A DNA stretch of 64,000 nt from Rhabdophis nuchalis. Taxonomy: Eukaryota; Chordata; Lepidosauria; Squamata; Natricidae. The translations under genes were made by a program, and so were the position numbers. The DNA is taken from contig CM077643.1 in the NCBI GenBank assembly GCA_039707465.1, forward strand, positions 376,209,919 through 376,273,918, written 5' to 3'. Within the stretch, counting starts at the first letter, position 1, and every line of letters begins with the position of its first letter. Shown one piece after another: positions 34,851 to 46,463 of the stretch. The notes beneath the pieces were generated by a model. The model made no database searches, had not been told where the DNA came from, and saw only the letters and a list, made by a program, of their open reading frames with translations.

Positions 34851-34867
34851 GTTGTTGTTGTTGTTGT
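34763..34867. repeat. (AAT)n(GTT)n microsatellite
   Basis: About 29 AAT units followed by about 5-6 GTT units, next to R4/Dong sequence. Confidence 0.97.
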
Positions 34868-35627
34868 GTGTTGTGCATACCTAGTCTCTTTGATTAGTTT
34901 ATACATAGTTCAATGTACTGTACAATTCAAGAAATGGGTTTTATTCAGTAACCAGTTTAAATGTGTCATATTAACATAATCTAATGTGAATTTAAATATG
35001 GAGAGACTATGATTAAATTTAGTTATGGTTTCTTAAAACAAATCTAGCTCAAAACATAGTTTATTGATCTGAAGTTATGGTAACACAGATGTCAGGTCAG
35101 TTGCTCTCTCTAACTGTAGCCCATTTCACAAGGTATTTTTATAAAGTTCATTATTACAAACTGTCTTGAACGATCAAGGTATAGAATAAAAATAAAATAT
35201 ATCTTGATTACTAGATAAAATATAATTCATAAACCAAATAATCTCAGAATTCCTTTCTCAGAGATAATATCTATTTAAAACACACACTAGGATTTGCTGG
35301 GATTTTTAAAGTATTGCCAGATGTCCAGGTCTTGTTTGATTTAATGTCATACGAAAAACTCAGCATTTGATACAAAGTGCTGGACTCCTATTTTCTCTAG
35401 CCAAATGTCTAAGGATATGGAAAGACTGGAGTGTTTATCTCACTGTGCTTTTTCCTGCTTTCTCATAGAACCAAATGTTACTGATAGCCATACTGGCCTA
35501 TAAAGAAAAAGTGTCTTGCAGATCAGATGATATCTTGATTTTGACAAGGCCAACTAATGTGCCACAAAATTGTGGGATGATTGGGCACTATCTAATAAAA
35601 TGAATTGGGCACTATCTAATAAAATGA
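34868..35627. other. Non-coding stretch with a 24-bp tandem duplication
   Basis: attgggcactatctaataaa plus atga is repeated at 35580-35603 and 35604-35627, directly before the CR1 copy. No gene recognised. Confidence 0.5.
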
Positions 35628-36400
35628 AATTCAATTGTGAAAAAAGTAAGGTTCTACATTTAGGCAAGAAAAACAAAATGCACAGGTGGTACCTTGCTCA
35701 ATAGTAGCAACTGTGAGAGGGATCTTGGAATCCTAGTGGACAACCATTTAAATATGAGCCAGCAGTGTGCAGCAGCTGCCAAAAAAGCCAACACAGTTCT
35801 AGGCTGCATAAACAGAGGGATAGAATCTAGATCGCGTGAAGTGTTAATACCACTTTATAATGCCTTGGTAAGGCCACACTTGGAATACTGAATACAGTTT
35901 TGGTCGCCACGATGTAGAAAAGACGTGGAGACTCTGGAAAGAGTGCAGAGAAGAGCAACCAAGATGATTAGGGGACTGGAGACTAAAACATATGAAGAAC
36001 GGTTGCAGGAGCTGGGTATGTCTAGTTTGATGAAGAGAAGGACCAGGGGAGACATGATAGCAGTGTTCCGATATCTCAGGGGTTGCCACAAAGAAGAGGG
36101 AGTCAAACTATTCTCCAAGGCACCTGGGGGCAGGACAAGAAGCAACGGGTGGAAACTAATCAAGGAGAGAAGCAACTTAGAACTAAGGAGAAATTTCCTG
36201 ACAGTTAGAACAATTAACCTCTGGAACAGCTTGCCTCCAGAAGTTGTGAATGCCCCAACTCTGGAAATCTTTAAGAAGATGTTAGATAGCCATTTGTCAA
36301 AATGGTATAAGGTTCCTGCTCACGCAGGGGGTTGGACTAGAAGACCTACAAGGTCCCTTCCAACTCTGCTATTGTATTGTATTGTATTGTATTGTATTGA
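35628..36400 (+). mobile_element. CR1 LINE 3' end, well preserved
   Basis: CR1 C-terminal region from about [14 protein letters not shown] through [40 protein letters not shown] and AVFRYLRGCHKEEGV to WNSLPPEVVNAPTLE. A single TGA replaces the codon after HLEY (35888-35890), so it is broken. The 3' tail is (ATTGT)n up to 36399. A hAT-like element follows 17 bp later. Confidence 0.92.
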
Positions 36401-36416
36401 TATGAAGCCTTTAAAT

Positions 36417-36766
36417 CAGGGGTCCCCAATCCCCGGTCTGTGGACCGGTGCCGGTCCGTGGCTTCATAGGAACTGGGCCACAGTGAGCGGCACAACTCTT
36501 AGAAAGGGCCGGAGAGGAGGAGGAAGGAGGGGACAACCCTCTGGGCAGAGCGCGCGCCGGGGGTGGGAGAGCGCAGGCGTGGCCGCTCGCACCGTTGGGG
36601 GCCCGAGAAGGGCGAATGGGCCGACTCTCCCCCACCGCGCACGCATGTGCCACCTGTTCCCCCTCCCCCCGCTCCCCCTCTACTCCAGCCAAGCCATGGC
36701 CACCGGTCCGTGGAATTTTTTTAACATGAAACCGGTCCCTGGTGCCAAAAAGGTTGGGGACCCCTG
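36417..36766. mobile_element. hAT-like element with GC-rich core and exact TSD
   Basis: A 350-bp element with inverted ends caggggtccccaa and ttggggacccctg, flanked by an exact 8-bp duplication, ctttaaat (36409-36416 and 36767-36774). The core (about 36480-36690) is strongly GC- and CpG-rich. The ORFs across it are compositional and not coding. Confidence 0.92.
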
Positions 36767-36774
36767 CTTTAAAT

Positions 36775-38128
36775 TGTTAAGATACAGTACTGATGCTTTC
36801 AAGTAATTAAAATTATCTAGTTGACAATCACAACTGAGCCAATATTTGGAAGCAAAGCTGGGGGGAAGTTTGGTGTGCAATGAAAGCTGAAAAATGTAAA
36901 TCTTCCACTAATTAACATCATCTAAAAAAATCTAGCGATGTGTTTATGGATTCCTTTTCCAGCTTTCCTGATGTTGTCTCTTTAAGGAAAGGAAAAGTTC
37001 AGCCCTCTTTTGGCTTGCATGTGGGTGTCTTTACAGCAGAGAGAGCCAAGCCAAACAACACAGATCCCCTCCCTCATCACGTTTATATATCCAGCCTGCT
37101 GAGACTGGATCTCTCTGGCTCAGAAAATATTTGGCAGCTGCAGGGAAAAAAAACATGTGTGGGTTTAATTTCTGTTCCTTTCCTTAACCACTGTGGTGGT
37201 GGTGGTGGTGGTGAAAGTTCTCAGGACTATGATAAAAACTTTTTTTTGGAAAAGAAAAGGCTCCCAGTGAATAAAAAAGGCAATTCAAACTCCCCTTAGA
37301 AAATTATTCTGTGAGCAAGTGACTTAGTGAGATATTTGTGTAAACATTTGTATTTTACACTTTTCTAAAGGCTGATGTGCATCCTATACTTTGGTCTAAT
37401 TTCTTTGAAATTTGTTCCACTAGATGAATCACACGTAGTGAAATCTCATGCAAATGTAGTTAATGTACTAGAAAGTCTCTGAGAACTTGCATAAGTGTAA
37501 AGATGCACCTCAAGAGCAAAAGTGCAAAAAGTGTGCAATGAAAAGCACAAAAGAAATACCACATGGAGTAAACATAGGTAGTTTCTGCTTCAGGCAAAAA
37601 CAGAACAGTGCCTTGCTCAAGGCTATATAGCACAAACCAGGATGTACTTAGCCTATAAAGCATAAACCAGAATGTACCTAGCCTATGTTATTACACTTGG
37701 GTGTCTGAAGGTGTACAACCTGAAAGGTGCTTGTGTTTAGCATTTATCAAGCCTTGATATCTGATGACATACTGTAATTCCAAGCACCTCAACTGCCGGC
37801 TCTAATGGGGTAGGATGTACCTGTGACCATTTCATTGGCTTCTGATAAACGTCACTTATCCAGGTTTTTAAAGAATTAGATTGACATTTTGAGGGGATGC
37901 TGATAGTTTCAAAGCCCAATTACTGACCTCCTAGGTAATCCTAGAATGAGAAAATAGTGCCTGATTGTAACTGAATGGCTTTTCTTACATGGCATGCCCT
38001 ACAATCGTTGCCTTTAAATTGAGCTTGATGGCTATGTTCCTATATGGTGTTTTTTTTGCAACACCAATTGCTGTGATCACTTGGAATGTTTTAAAGACTT
38101 CCCAGCCTATCCTGCGCTATTCTGAACA
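36775..38128. other. Non-coding stretch
   Basis: No gene recognised. It has a (GGT)n run near 37196-37213 and a two-copy 30-bp tandem duplication at 37629-37658 and 37659-37688. Confidence 0.45.
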
Positions 38129-38136
38129 TCCTAGAC

Positions 38137-38271
38137 CAGGGGTGTCCAAACTTGGGAACTTTAAGACTTGTGGACTTCAACTCCCAGAATTCCCCAGCCA
38201 GCTATGCTGGCTGGGGAATTCTGGGAGTTGAAGTCCACAAGTCTTAAAGTTCCCAAGTTTGGACACCCCTG
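38137..38271. mobile_element. Palindromic hAT-like MITE, intact
   Basis: A 135-bp almost perfect palindrome (ends caggggtgtcc and ggacacccctg) with an exact 8-bp TSD, tcctagac, at 38129-38136 and 38272-38279. It is the best-preserved member of the 'acttgtggacttcaactccc' subgroup. Confidence 0.93.
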
Positions 38272-38507
38272 TCCTAGACAGTCTCCATCCAAATACTAAC
38301 CAGGGGTGTTTCTGCTTAGTTTTCCAGATCAGTGAAAATTGTCTTGATGCTATATAGTTAGGCTGATATACTTATACTTTGCTAATTTGAATATGATTTA
38401 GTAGTCTGGTTTGCATAATAGATAACTATGGACAAATTACCCAAGGTAACAAGTTTGGGATTCAGTGTACCAGGGAAACAGTGTCTTTGCTTTGTCAATA
38501 TCCATGC

Positions 38508-38563
38508 TTCACTAGAAGACCTACAAGGTCCCTTCCAACTCTGCTATTGTATTGTATTGTATA
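38508..38563 (+). mobile_element. CR1 3' tail, extreme 5' truncation
   Basis: Only 'agaagacctacaaggtccct' to (ATTGT)n remains, identical in order to the CR1 3' terminus at 36340-36390. Confidence 0.85.
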
Positions 38564-38821
38564 TCCCCAGCTTTTTAACATGCCTACTGCTAAACTACTC
38601 AATAAAACAGTGCTTTTGTATCTGAACTCCAGCTTCTAATATGTCTCCTCCATTTCCCACAACTGTTATACAGTGTTACTAGATCTGGGCTGTATTCTGA
38701 TTTTTCTGCAGTCTAAGTTGCTTTACAAAAGCACCTTGTAGAGATCTGTATAATTTATCAACTGACTTGCAATAGAACTTGCTTGATAGCTTTGTGCAAC
38801 ACATTTGTTGATGCCTTACTA

Positions 38822-39244
38822 CAGTGAAGGCTAACCTTTTTGTCATCACCTGCCAAAAGCGTGCATGCGTGCTCGCACCCATAATGCAATACATGTATAA
38901 TATCCCCTCTGTGCACATGATCCCCCCAGCACCCCACACATGCATGAGCAACCCTTCCCCCCCACGCCCCATTTTAGGCCTAGTAGGCCTCTCTGCAGCT
39001 TCCAGGGAGCAAAACAGGCCATGCGAGGGGGGTGCCACCATCCCCACATGCCATTTTGGGCCTAATAGGCCTTCTTGAAGCCACCTGGGACCAAAACTCC
39101 CCCCACCCATGCAAGTACTCTCCCTGCATGCACATACATCTCCCACATGCACCCTGCCTCTCCGCACATGCACAACAGACCTGAAACTTAGCTGGCCGGT
39201 GGGATCCGTACACACATGTGCATGCCATAGGTTCACCATCATGG
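38822..39244. mobile_element. Third hAT-like family (CAGTGATGGC ends)
   Basis: A 423-bp element with ends cagtgaaggctaacct and aggttcaccatcatgg. Flanking 8-mers ccttacta (38814-38821) and ccttatta (39245-39252) match at 7 of 8. It has a GC- and CA-rich core. The 228-codon minus-strand ORF across it is spurious. Relatives are 46200-46455 and 49982-50549. Confidence 0.85.
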
Positions 39245-39252
39245 CCTTATTA

Positions 39253-41040
39253 GAATTGGGTAGGTGGCACTGGCGATACATAGGGAACCCATCCCTTATT
39301 TTAGTCTGCTGTATGAACATTAGGCCATAAAATGGCTTATTTGTCTGGGGACAGCATATAAGCACAACAATTGTATGTTCTTAATATCAGTTTAATATAT
39401 TACAAGAACCCTAAGGCTAGTATGCTGCAAAATTCTGATAGGATCAAATAACAGAGGTACAGAAAAGGTTAATTTTGGCCATCAAGTAGTCATATGGATT
39501 TTTACAGCCCAGATTTTGTAGCCCTAAAATGATTTTACTATGGAAAGTATCTTGGTTATAACTTTGGTACAGCCTCATCATGATTAGCCCATTACTATGG
39601 TATGTTTCAGAGGGTTAGTTTCCTTTGGGAGAGCCACGTTAGTCTTTTCAATAACTTAAAATGCTACAAAACTGAACTGATCTACAATGTATTAATGGAA
39701 CTACATCTACATGGAAGGATGTGAATGAATAAGACTATTTTTGAAAGTTGTTTTTTGAAAGAATAAAAACAATTTGAACTGAACATTCCTGATTTAATAC
39801 CCATTCATTTCTTGTAGCAGGAAATTGAGAGAATAGCTACTAGCAATCACATTTATAGACATCTGCTTTGCAGAGTGCAAAACAGTAGTCAAATAGTTAA
39901 AAATCAAATACCAGAAAATTTTCCTTTGTCCAATAGACACTTATCCTGTATGAAGTTGTATGTTGGCTTTTTTGAATGAAATACAGAGGGCTTTCCATCT
40001 CGCTGTAGAATAGGATGCCTCAGGGTGTTTTGCAGAACATTGTTAACTGTGGTTATATAACTACCAGTGGCCACATCCTCTCTAAACACTTTGCATAGAA
40101 GAATGTAGATTAGACAAATGTGACAACATGCACGAGACCAGTTAACATGCATTAAGTATTTAAATGTTAAGTATTAATAGATGGAATGAATTATTTGGTA
40201 GTTTAATGTTTATTAAATAAGAATCCCAATTATGAGGGTTAAGAGTTTTCCAGATTAGTTAAAACAAAGTATACAGCACATCATGTATTGTAAGTAAACT
40301 CTTTTTTACACTAGATTTAAAAAAATCAACAGATCAATAAGGGCTATTGTTTCTGCTATTATTTAAAATCCATTTTATAGGATGTTTTATTGCCTTTCTG
40401 AGCAATGTACATGTGTTAATATTTGTATTTTTATTTTGTTGATTTTTCTTTATTTTTGTAAACAATTCCTCGGTCAAAGTTAAGTTTCTTAATAACAAAG
40501 AAGCCCCAATGAAATAACATAAGTAAAGCAGCTTAAAAGTTAATGGTGAGGGATTTCTAGTAATTGAAACTATAATTATTAAAATCTTTATTTGCTAGGT
40601 GACTTACAGGCAGATATCAAAAATCTGATTTTAGTAATACTTTGCTTAGTGCAGCATTCAATATTTTGTAACTGGTTAAATACAAGTCTCAGCTGTGTTG
40701 CACGTGCTCATTTTGTTAGAAAAGCACAGAATTTTGGCAAAAGATCTTTTTTTTGTCCCCTTGATGAAAAGTGCGAAGGAAAGTTGGCCATTGACCTACA
40801 GAATGTGTTGATCCTTAGCCCAGAGGTAGCCACAAACTGCTTTTGCTTTGGAAGTTAGAAAATGAGTTGGGAGGGTCCATAGCTTTCAGCAGTGCATACC
40901 CATTATATGCAAACAATGTCAGGTTTCGTTTCTGGGATTTTCAGTGGTAAACATCTTGATTAGGAAGGCAGGATGAAATCTCCACTTGATATATTAGAAT
41001 ATGTTGGGGATTTTTGAAGTATACAAGTAGATATTACAGG
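39253..41040. other. Non-coding stretch, AT-rich
   Basis: No gene or clear repeat recognised. Confidence 0.45.
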
Positions 41041-41170
41041 AGAGCCAGTTTGGTCTAGTGGTTAAGGCACCAGGCTAAAAATTATAGACCAAGTTCTGGT
41101 CCTGCCTTAGGTATGAAAGCCAGCTGTGTAACTTTGAGCCAATAAATCTCTCTGCCTCAACAGGCCAGTT
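41041..41170 (+). mobile_element. tRNA-derived SINE fragment
   Basis: 'gagccagtttggtctagtgg' ttaaggca (A-box-like) and gttctggtcctgcc (B-box-like) mark a tRNA-type head. The rest is diverged. Confidence 0.6.
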
Positions 41171-42599
41171 GGTCAATTTCTGTTGCAACCGATTGATCAA
41201 CACTTGAACCCTGCACCTGTGGAAAAACACTCAGAAGAAAAAAAAGGTAAGACATTACATGGCAAAAAGCAACAAAAATAGTTCCACTAGAAAACACACT
41301 AGAACAATTACACCTTGTGAGGTTTCTGGAAGGGTACCCATATAAACCTTTACAATCATCCCTCTCTGTTCTGTGTTTCTTTTTTAAACATCAGCTCCTC
41401 ATCAGAGGCTTTAGTTCAGCTCTTCATTTCAGGATGTTGAAGAGTGTGGACAATCAATTTTCTGGGGTGAGGATTCCTACACTGGGCAGGGAAATGGACT
41501 AGATGACCTCTAGGTTGAAACTCTGCAATATACCAAATATTTTGGAATCGGGATTGGTTGCCCTCTACCAGTTGTTGAGCTGTTCCTTATTAGCAATCCT
41601 TGGTGGAACTCAGTCTGCCTTTGCTGTGGGGATATACAAATGTCTTGATGTAGTGATGCACTGCCTTTATTCAATTGGCTAATGGTTGGCAACGCAAATG
41701 CAGTGGAAAAGGGCTGTGCAAATCATAGACTGGAGGACCTATTTACCCATGGCTGACTTAAATGTGCTACCCATTTCTCCTTCAAACTAAGTTAGCAAAA
41801 AGCAATAGAATACTAACATAACATTTGCTGCCCCTATTGCTATGCCTCTCACAGTTCTCTTCCCAGTCATCTGACTTCAAATAAAAGGGAGGGCTGGGAG
41901 CCTAAAAGCTTTACATATTTTTGAGGCTGCCCTTGCACATTCTGCAAGAGGGGGGGGGGAAACCTACTCTTAACACCACTAATAGCTAATAATGTCTTAC
42001 AGTATTCATAGGGTGGGAATGGAGATAAGGGCAGTTTGGGGAGCCAGCTTAAAAAAATGTTGCAAGGGTACATGCACACCTTCAAAGGGGAAGATTAGTT
42101 ATTTCCAGCATCCCTGGCAACACTAAACAACAATACAAAAAAAGATGGATGCGTTGTTATAAACAGCAATTTCCCCAGTGGGGGGAAAGCTGGCTTGTAA
42201 TAGCAACTTCCAGTGACAGAGACTTTGTGGCAGCAAAACAAAAAAAGCTTTGCGGATCCTATTATGGTCTTCTGTTCATTCCTTACCTAAGAGTACGAAA
42301 CCCAGAAGTTCTGGGATTTCACATGGTAAAAAGCAAAGCCACTGAAGAGGGAGTGGGAAATGAGAAAGACAAGCGAAGTGTCTGAAGGAGGTGACCCCAC
42401 TCACCACTGGCTTCAGTTCCTTCCCAACATGGGTCTTTATAGTACCTGGGCCCCACCATCAGCATACCGAGCCTGCCAAATGATACCCGGGCAAAGTCGG
42501 CCCTTCCAGATGTCGAAGAATTTCCAGTATTCCGGACAGCAGGGATAAGGATGCTCGGGGTGACAATTCAAGGAAGGCTACAACTGCCCTCCGACATTC
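41171..42599. other. Non-coding stretch leading into a CpG island
   Basis: No gene recognised. CpG frequency rises from about 42450. Confidence 0.4.
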
Positions 42600-43285
42600 A
42601 TTGCTCGGCACCGAAAAGCGTCCTGTTCCTCGAAAAGTTGTGGGATTTGGGGCTCTTTCGGGCACAAACCAGCTACCCTTTTAACCACGCGCCATCTTTA
42701 GAGGTCTGCCATTTTTGTTTTGTTTTGGCTAGGTTTAGACGTGTGTTTTCTTCTCTGTCCCGCTGACGACGACACTACGTGGCCCTCCTGTCCCAAATAT
42801 TGGAGGGTATTCGTCTGAAGGTTTCTTAGCCTGGCCTTCTGTGGGACAAGCTTTGCACGTGCGCACGGCTGGAAATGGAAGATTAGGCCGCCAGATCGCT
42901 TCGGAGTAAACAAGCCTACAAACTCGGCTGTCAAACATGATAAATGTGTACCCAACGGCGGTAGAAGCGCCTCACGGCTGGGGCTTTTTATGACTGGGCG
43001 TGCGCGAGCGAAGGGCGGGGGAGGAGGGGGGGAGGAGGAGAGACGGAATCCCGACCGGCCGCCTCACTCAAGCGGGGGGAAGGGACGCTCCCCCGCCCCG
43101 CGGCGAAAATAGCAAGCGCCGCCCCTTCACAGCGGGAGGGCGGGGGAGGTGCCTTTCCTATTGCCTTAGCAGCTCGAGCGGGCGCTTTTGCAGCTGGATG
43201 CTATTTTAGCCACTGAGCGTGCTCCCGCCCTTAGTGATAAGGTTGGGTTCCTCTCAGCTTCTTTGCCAGCGGCTCTTCTTTCGTG

Positions 43286-43482
43286 ATTGGCTCCCTCTCT
43301 CTCTCTCTCTCTCCCCCTCCCCTCCCGCCCTCCCTTGGGTCTCCTCCTTCCCATCCTCGTCTCTTGGCCTCCAGCGCGAACTCTTCCCGGTTTGGTTTCG
43401 GATTGGTCAAACTCGCATCCCAACTCCTCCTTCTAAGCGTTGCGATTGGATAGGCGCCCCGGTCGCTGGGTTCTCTGATTGG
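43286..43482 (-). promoter_or_regulatory. Four inverted CCAAT boxes (candidate NF-Y array)
   Basis: ATTGG pentamers occur at 43286-43290, 43402-43406, 43445-43449 and 43478-43482, all in the same orientation and each within GATTGG. The last interval is 33 bp and the one before 43 bp; NF-Y-regulated promoters often have CCAAT boxes about three helical turns apart. Confidence 0.55.
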
Positions 43483-43564
43483 ACGCTTCTCTTCCCTCGT
43501 TGGGCCGCCGCCCTTGACATAAGCTCCAACCTGCAGCTCTGGCTGTTCTGTCAGGAGGAGAGAG

Positions 43565-43602
43565 AGAGAGGGGGAGGGAGGGAGGGAGGGAGGGAGGGCG
43601 GA
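43565..43602. repeat. (GGGA)n tract
   Basis: Purine-rich GGGAGGGA repeats inside the CpG island, following GAGAGA. It could form non-B DNA. Confidence 0.85.
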
Positions 43603-43860
43603 GGAGTGGGGGGGGGGACTGTTTCCACGTGGGGAGTGGCACGTACTCACTTTCCGCCCTGCCTGTAAGCTGAAGCGAAGGAAGAGTGGTTGCGCGCTTT
43701 TGCCCGAATCACGTGGGACGGCGAGGGGAAGCGGAATGGAGCGAACCCTCCGATTTCTCAATTGGAAGCGCTTTTGTTGCGTGGCCACAGAGATGTGCTT
43801 TTTTCAAACGGGAGGGGGAAACTCCAGCGCAGATGCACTCCCGCCCGTCCCGCGGTTGCT

Positions 43861-44451
43861 GTCAGCTGCCTCTTGAATGCATGCAAAACAAACAAGTCTT
43901 AACCTTGTGGCTGCTTCCTCTTCCTCCCATTAGTTGATTAAAACATAAAAGCTGTCATAAAGGCTGTTGCGTTTTATCTCCCAGAACCTGGTCTGTGTGT
44001 GTTTGTGTGTTAATGTGCTAAGTAATCTAGCATCTGATTTTCCAGCCAGTAATGCGACTCGAGTCTAGGAAAATTTAGGCCTCACTCAGAGAAAAATCAG
44101 CCCAGGCTTCACAGCAGCAGAATACACAGCAGATAATAATAATTGTCTATGTGTAGTCGGAAGTAAATTTAGTTGTTTTTGATTTGAATGATAGCTTTGG
44201 ACTTCCTTCCAATTACATTTTCATTCTGAAGTTTGGCATATTTGTGCAAGTTTACATTCCACCCCCCCTTATTCGGAAACTTTTTCTGAAAGAAACCTTA
44301 CTTATCTAATAGTTCATTTGACATCTTTAACTGCTGGTGACCTCTTGAGTTTGGTGGGGTGTTTCTTGCAGTGTGTGTGTAAAATAAGTAAAACAAGTTA
44401 CAGCATTTTATACAATATATGTATAACGCGCGCGCACACACACACACACAT
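43861..44451. other. Non-coding stretch with a short CG/CA repeat
   Basis: No gene recognised. A (CG)n(CA)n tract lies at 44427-44450. Confidence 0.45.
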
Positions 44452-44683
44452 ATCCTGTTTTCCTGAAAATATGACTTCCAGAGGATAATAAGGGAAATCG
44501 GGCTTTTGAGCACATGCATTAAAATAAGCCCTCCCCAAAAATAATGCAACACAGTGGCAGCCATAAGGTGACCATACTTGCTGCCTCCTGCACCTCAAAA
44601 ATAATTTTCTCCCAGAAAATAAGGCCAACTGCTTATTTCGGGGGTCAAAAGAAAAGACCATGAGTTATTTTTGGGAAAACATG
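44452..44683. mobile_element. MITE-like repeat with TGTTTTCC ends
   Basis: Ends tcctgttttcctgaaaata and ttatttttgggaaaacatg are inverted, with TA on both outer sides, suggesting TA-target insertion. The interior shares 'cctcaaaaataa' and 'gcttatttcgggggtcaaaa' with 62570-62680, read in the opposite direction. Confidence 0.6.
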
Positions 44684-44744
44684 TAAGTATGTGTATCTAT
44701 GTACATATGTATGTATGGTGAACGGGGTTCTATTTCTAGCTTTA

Positions 44745-45091
44745 AATAACCCTGAACAATAGAGAATTGACCCCTCAAGTTTCTGTTTCAACTTCCATTT
44801 TACCAATCTGTTATTTAGAAGTTTCCTTTCTTTTAGTACCCAACTGATTGCCTTGGCAATTTTCTGGTTACACATAAATATGAAGTCATTGTGTTTACTG
44901 TTTCCAATTAGTTCAACGAAACCATGCATTTTTAGGATTCGTTTGAGGTCATCTCTAGTAGGTTCAGTTAATAATCTATCCTTTAATATTTTATCCTGTT
45001 TCCCTGATTGTATTTTGCATCTCATCTCGCAGAGAAAAATAGCATGCCGCAGGGCAAAATCAATTTTGCATCCTTGCATTTTCATCCACAA
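44745..45091 (-). other. Unrecognised minus-strand ORF, protein-like composition
   Basis: A minus-strand frame starting ATG at 45091 reads MWMKMQGCKIDFALRHAIFL, then LLTEPTRDDLKRILKMHGFV and IFMCNQKIAKAISWVLKERK. The basic, helix-friendly composition looks less random than most ORFs here, but I recognise no family. Its far end (below about 44690) runs into a MITE. A frame on the same strand upstream (NFNEVRNLKKFFPIMVVDEN) overlaps its start in another register, which could mean a frameshifted relic. It may be a fragment of an unrecognised retroelement, or chance. Confidence 0.2.
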
Positions 45092-45146
45092 CCATTATGG
45101 GGAAGAACTTTTTGAGGTTTCTGACTTCGTTGAAATTATGCTTTCT

Positions 45147-45149
<3 letters not shown>

Positions 45150-45191
<42 letters not shown>
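45150..45191. repeat. (CA)n microsatellite
   Basis: About 21 uninterrupted CA units. Confidence 0.97.
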
Positions 45192-45193
<2 letters not shown>

Positions 45194-46191
45194 CCTGCTT
45201 GTGTATTCCTTCCCCTGTTCTATTTAATAAATTTGCATTTACATGATTATCTTGGTTCTGTTTCACAAGGTATTTGTTATTCTGTATTTATTTTTTTACT
45301 TTTCAGCTCCCCCTCATCTTGGCACAAAGGTTTGTATTTAACAAAGAAACAGATAAGCACAGTGTTTTTCTTTAATATCTTTGGATTTAATTTTTTCCTG
45401 TGACTGTCTTTTTATCATGTTCTGTTTTCTTGTGGTCTATTTCTCCTTCATTCTTATTTGGCTGGGCAGCAACATTTTGACCCTCATCCCCCTATTGATG
45501 ATTCATCACAAAATGTAAGGTCAGGTTTTTTTCCAAGAGCCCAGTTTGTTTGCTTTTATTATCCTACTTAGATGAAACTCCAGATGATGCAAGCTTTGAG
45601 GGCCTTTACCAGGTTTTGTGCCAATAAATTAGTTTTGGAGATTGCTGCATGGCCACCTTCCTGCTTTGCAACTTTCTCACCTAAGGTGATTTCTAGGGTG
45701 GCATTGGAGAATGTCGCGATGATTGCTCTTGGAAAATTTTAGTATTCATATTGAGGCTTTTACAGGCAGGCAAGCTTTGGATGAGATAATTATAAAACTC
45801 TCAATTCAACATTATCCAACATTAGAGTAAGTCATGGTTTTGTTTTAGTCTTTAGTGAAAGGGATAGTCTGGTTACCATGGAAATGAAAGTGATATTTGC
45901 TCATTGTCATGGTCAGGCCAATATTTAGTGAAGTTTTATCCTACATAATCAAACTTATTGTGAGGTGGGGATTGCTCCTTTGCAAATTCTGAAAGATTCC
46001 TGAATACTTTGGAGACATTCTCATATCAGTGTCCTAAATCCAGCTCAGGATTTCTAAAATGGTTGAGGTTGAGAAAATTGCCCGAGTTCAAAACACAAGG
46101 AGCCTTACATGATAACTACCAATCATAGCAACCTGTAGAGCTTACTTTGTTTCCTGGGAATGTCTGAGACATAAAGACCAATGGATAAATA
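45192..46191. other. Non-coding stretch
   Basis: No gene or repeat recognised. Confidence 0.45.
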
Positions 46192-46199
46192 TTATAGCA

Positions 46200-46455
46200 C
46201 CATGATGGTGAACCTATGGCACGCGTGCCACAGGTTGCATGCAGAGCCCGCTCTGCGGCCATGCAAGCCATCGCTCCAGCTCAGCTTCACCACTCATGTG
46301 CGCACCTCCTGCCGGCCAGCTGGTTTTCGGGTCTCTGCTGCGCATGCACGAGAGATAGGGGACATGTGGGAGATGCATGTGCATGCATGGCGGTGGGGGG
46401 GGGGGGGGCAAAGGAGCGCCGAGGCAAAAAGTGATGAAAAGGTTAGCCATCACTG
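46200..46455. mobile_element. Third-family hAT-like element, exact TSD
   Basis: A 256-bp element with ends ccatgatggtgaacc and ggttagccatcactg and an exact 8-bp TSD, ttatagca, at 46192-46199 and 46456-46463. The interior is GC- and CpG-rich and ends in a poly-G run. Confidence 0.9.
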
Positions 46456-46463
46456 TTATAGCA

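Larger units (their letters stand above)
42600..43860. promoter_or_regulatory. CpG-island promoter region
   Basis: GC- and CpG-rich for over 1 kb, in contrast to the AT-rich surroundings. It contains 'gcgccatctt' (42689-42698; the minus strand reads AAGATGGCGC, a YY1-like start-site motif), a run of inverted CCAAT boxes (separate entry) and cacgtg sites near 43626 and 43710. Near 43650 the minus strand reads GGAAA|GTGAGT, a strong donor, which would suit a minus-strand first exon; a plus-strand CCT|GTAAGC occurs near 43662. Direction is unresolved, and transcription could run both ways. ORFs here are compositional and I assign no protein. Confidence 0.65.

Noticed and set aside
34621..34979. 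ORFs with Leu, Ile or Thr homopolymers
   Set aside because: Translations of the (AAT)n tract; only the R4/Dong-like part next to it has meaning.
35925..36806. A 293-codon plus-strand ORF
   Set aside because: It joins a CR1 C-terminal fragment, its (ATTGT)n tail and a GC-rich hAT-like element.
38679..39365. A 228-codon minus-strand ORF
   Set aside because: It spans the third-family hAT-like element at 38822-39244, including its TSD.
43231..43788. A 185-codon minus-strand ORF in the CpG island
   Set aside because: Composition-driven Arg/Glu/Gly/Pro sequence crossing the CCAAT boxes and GGGA tract.
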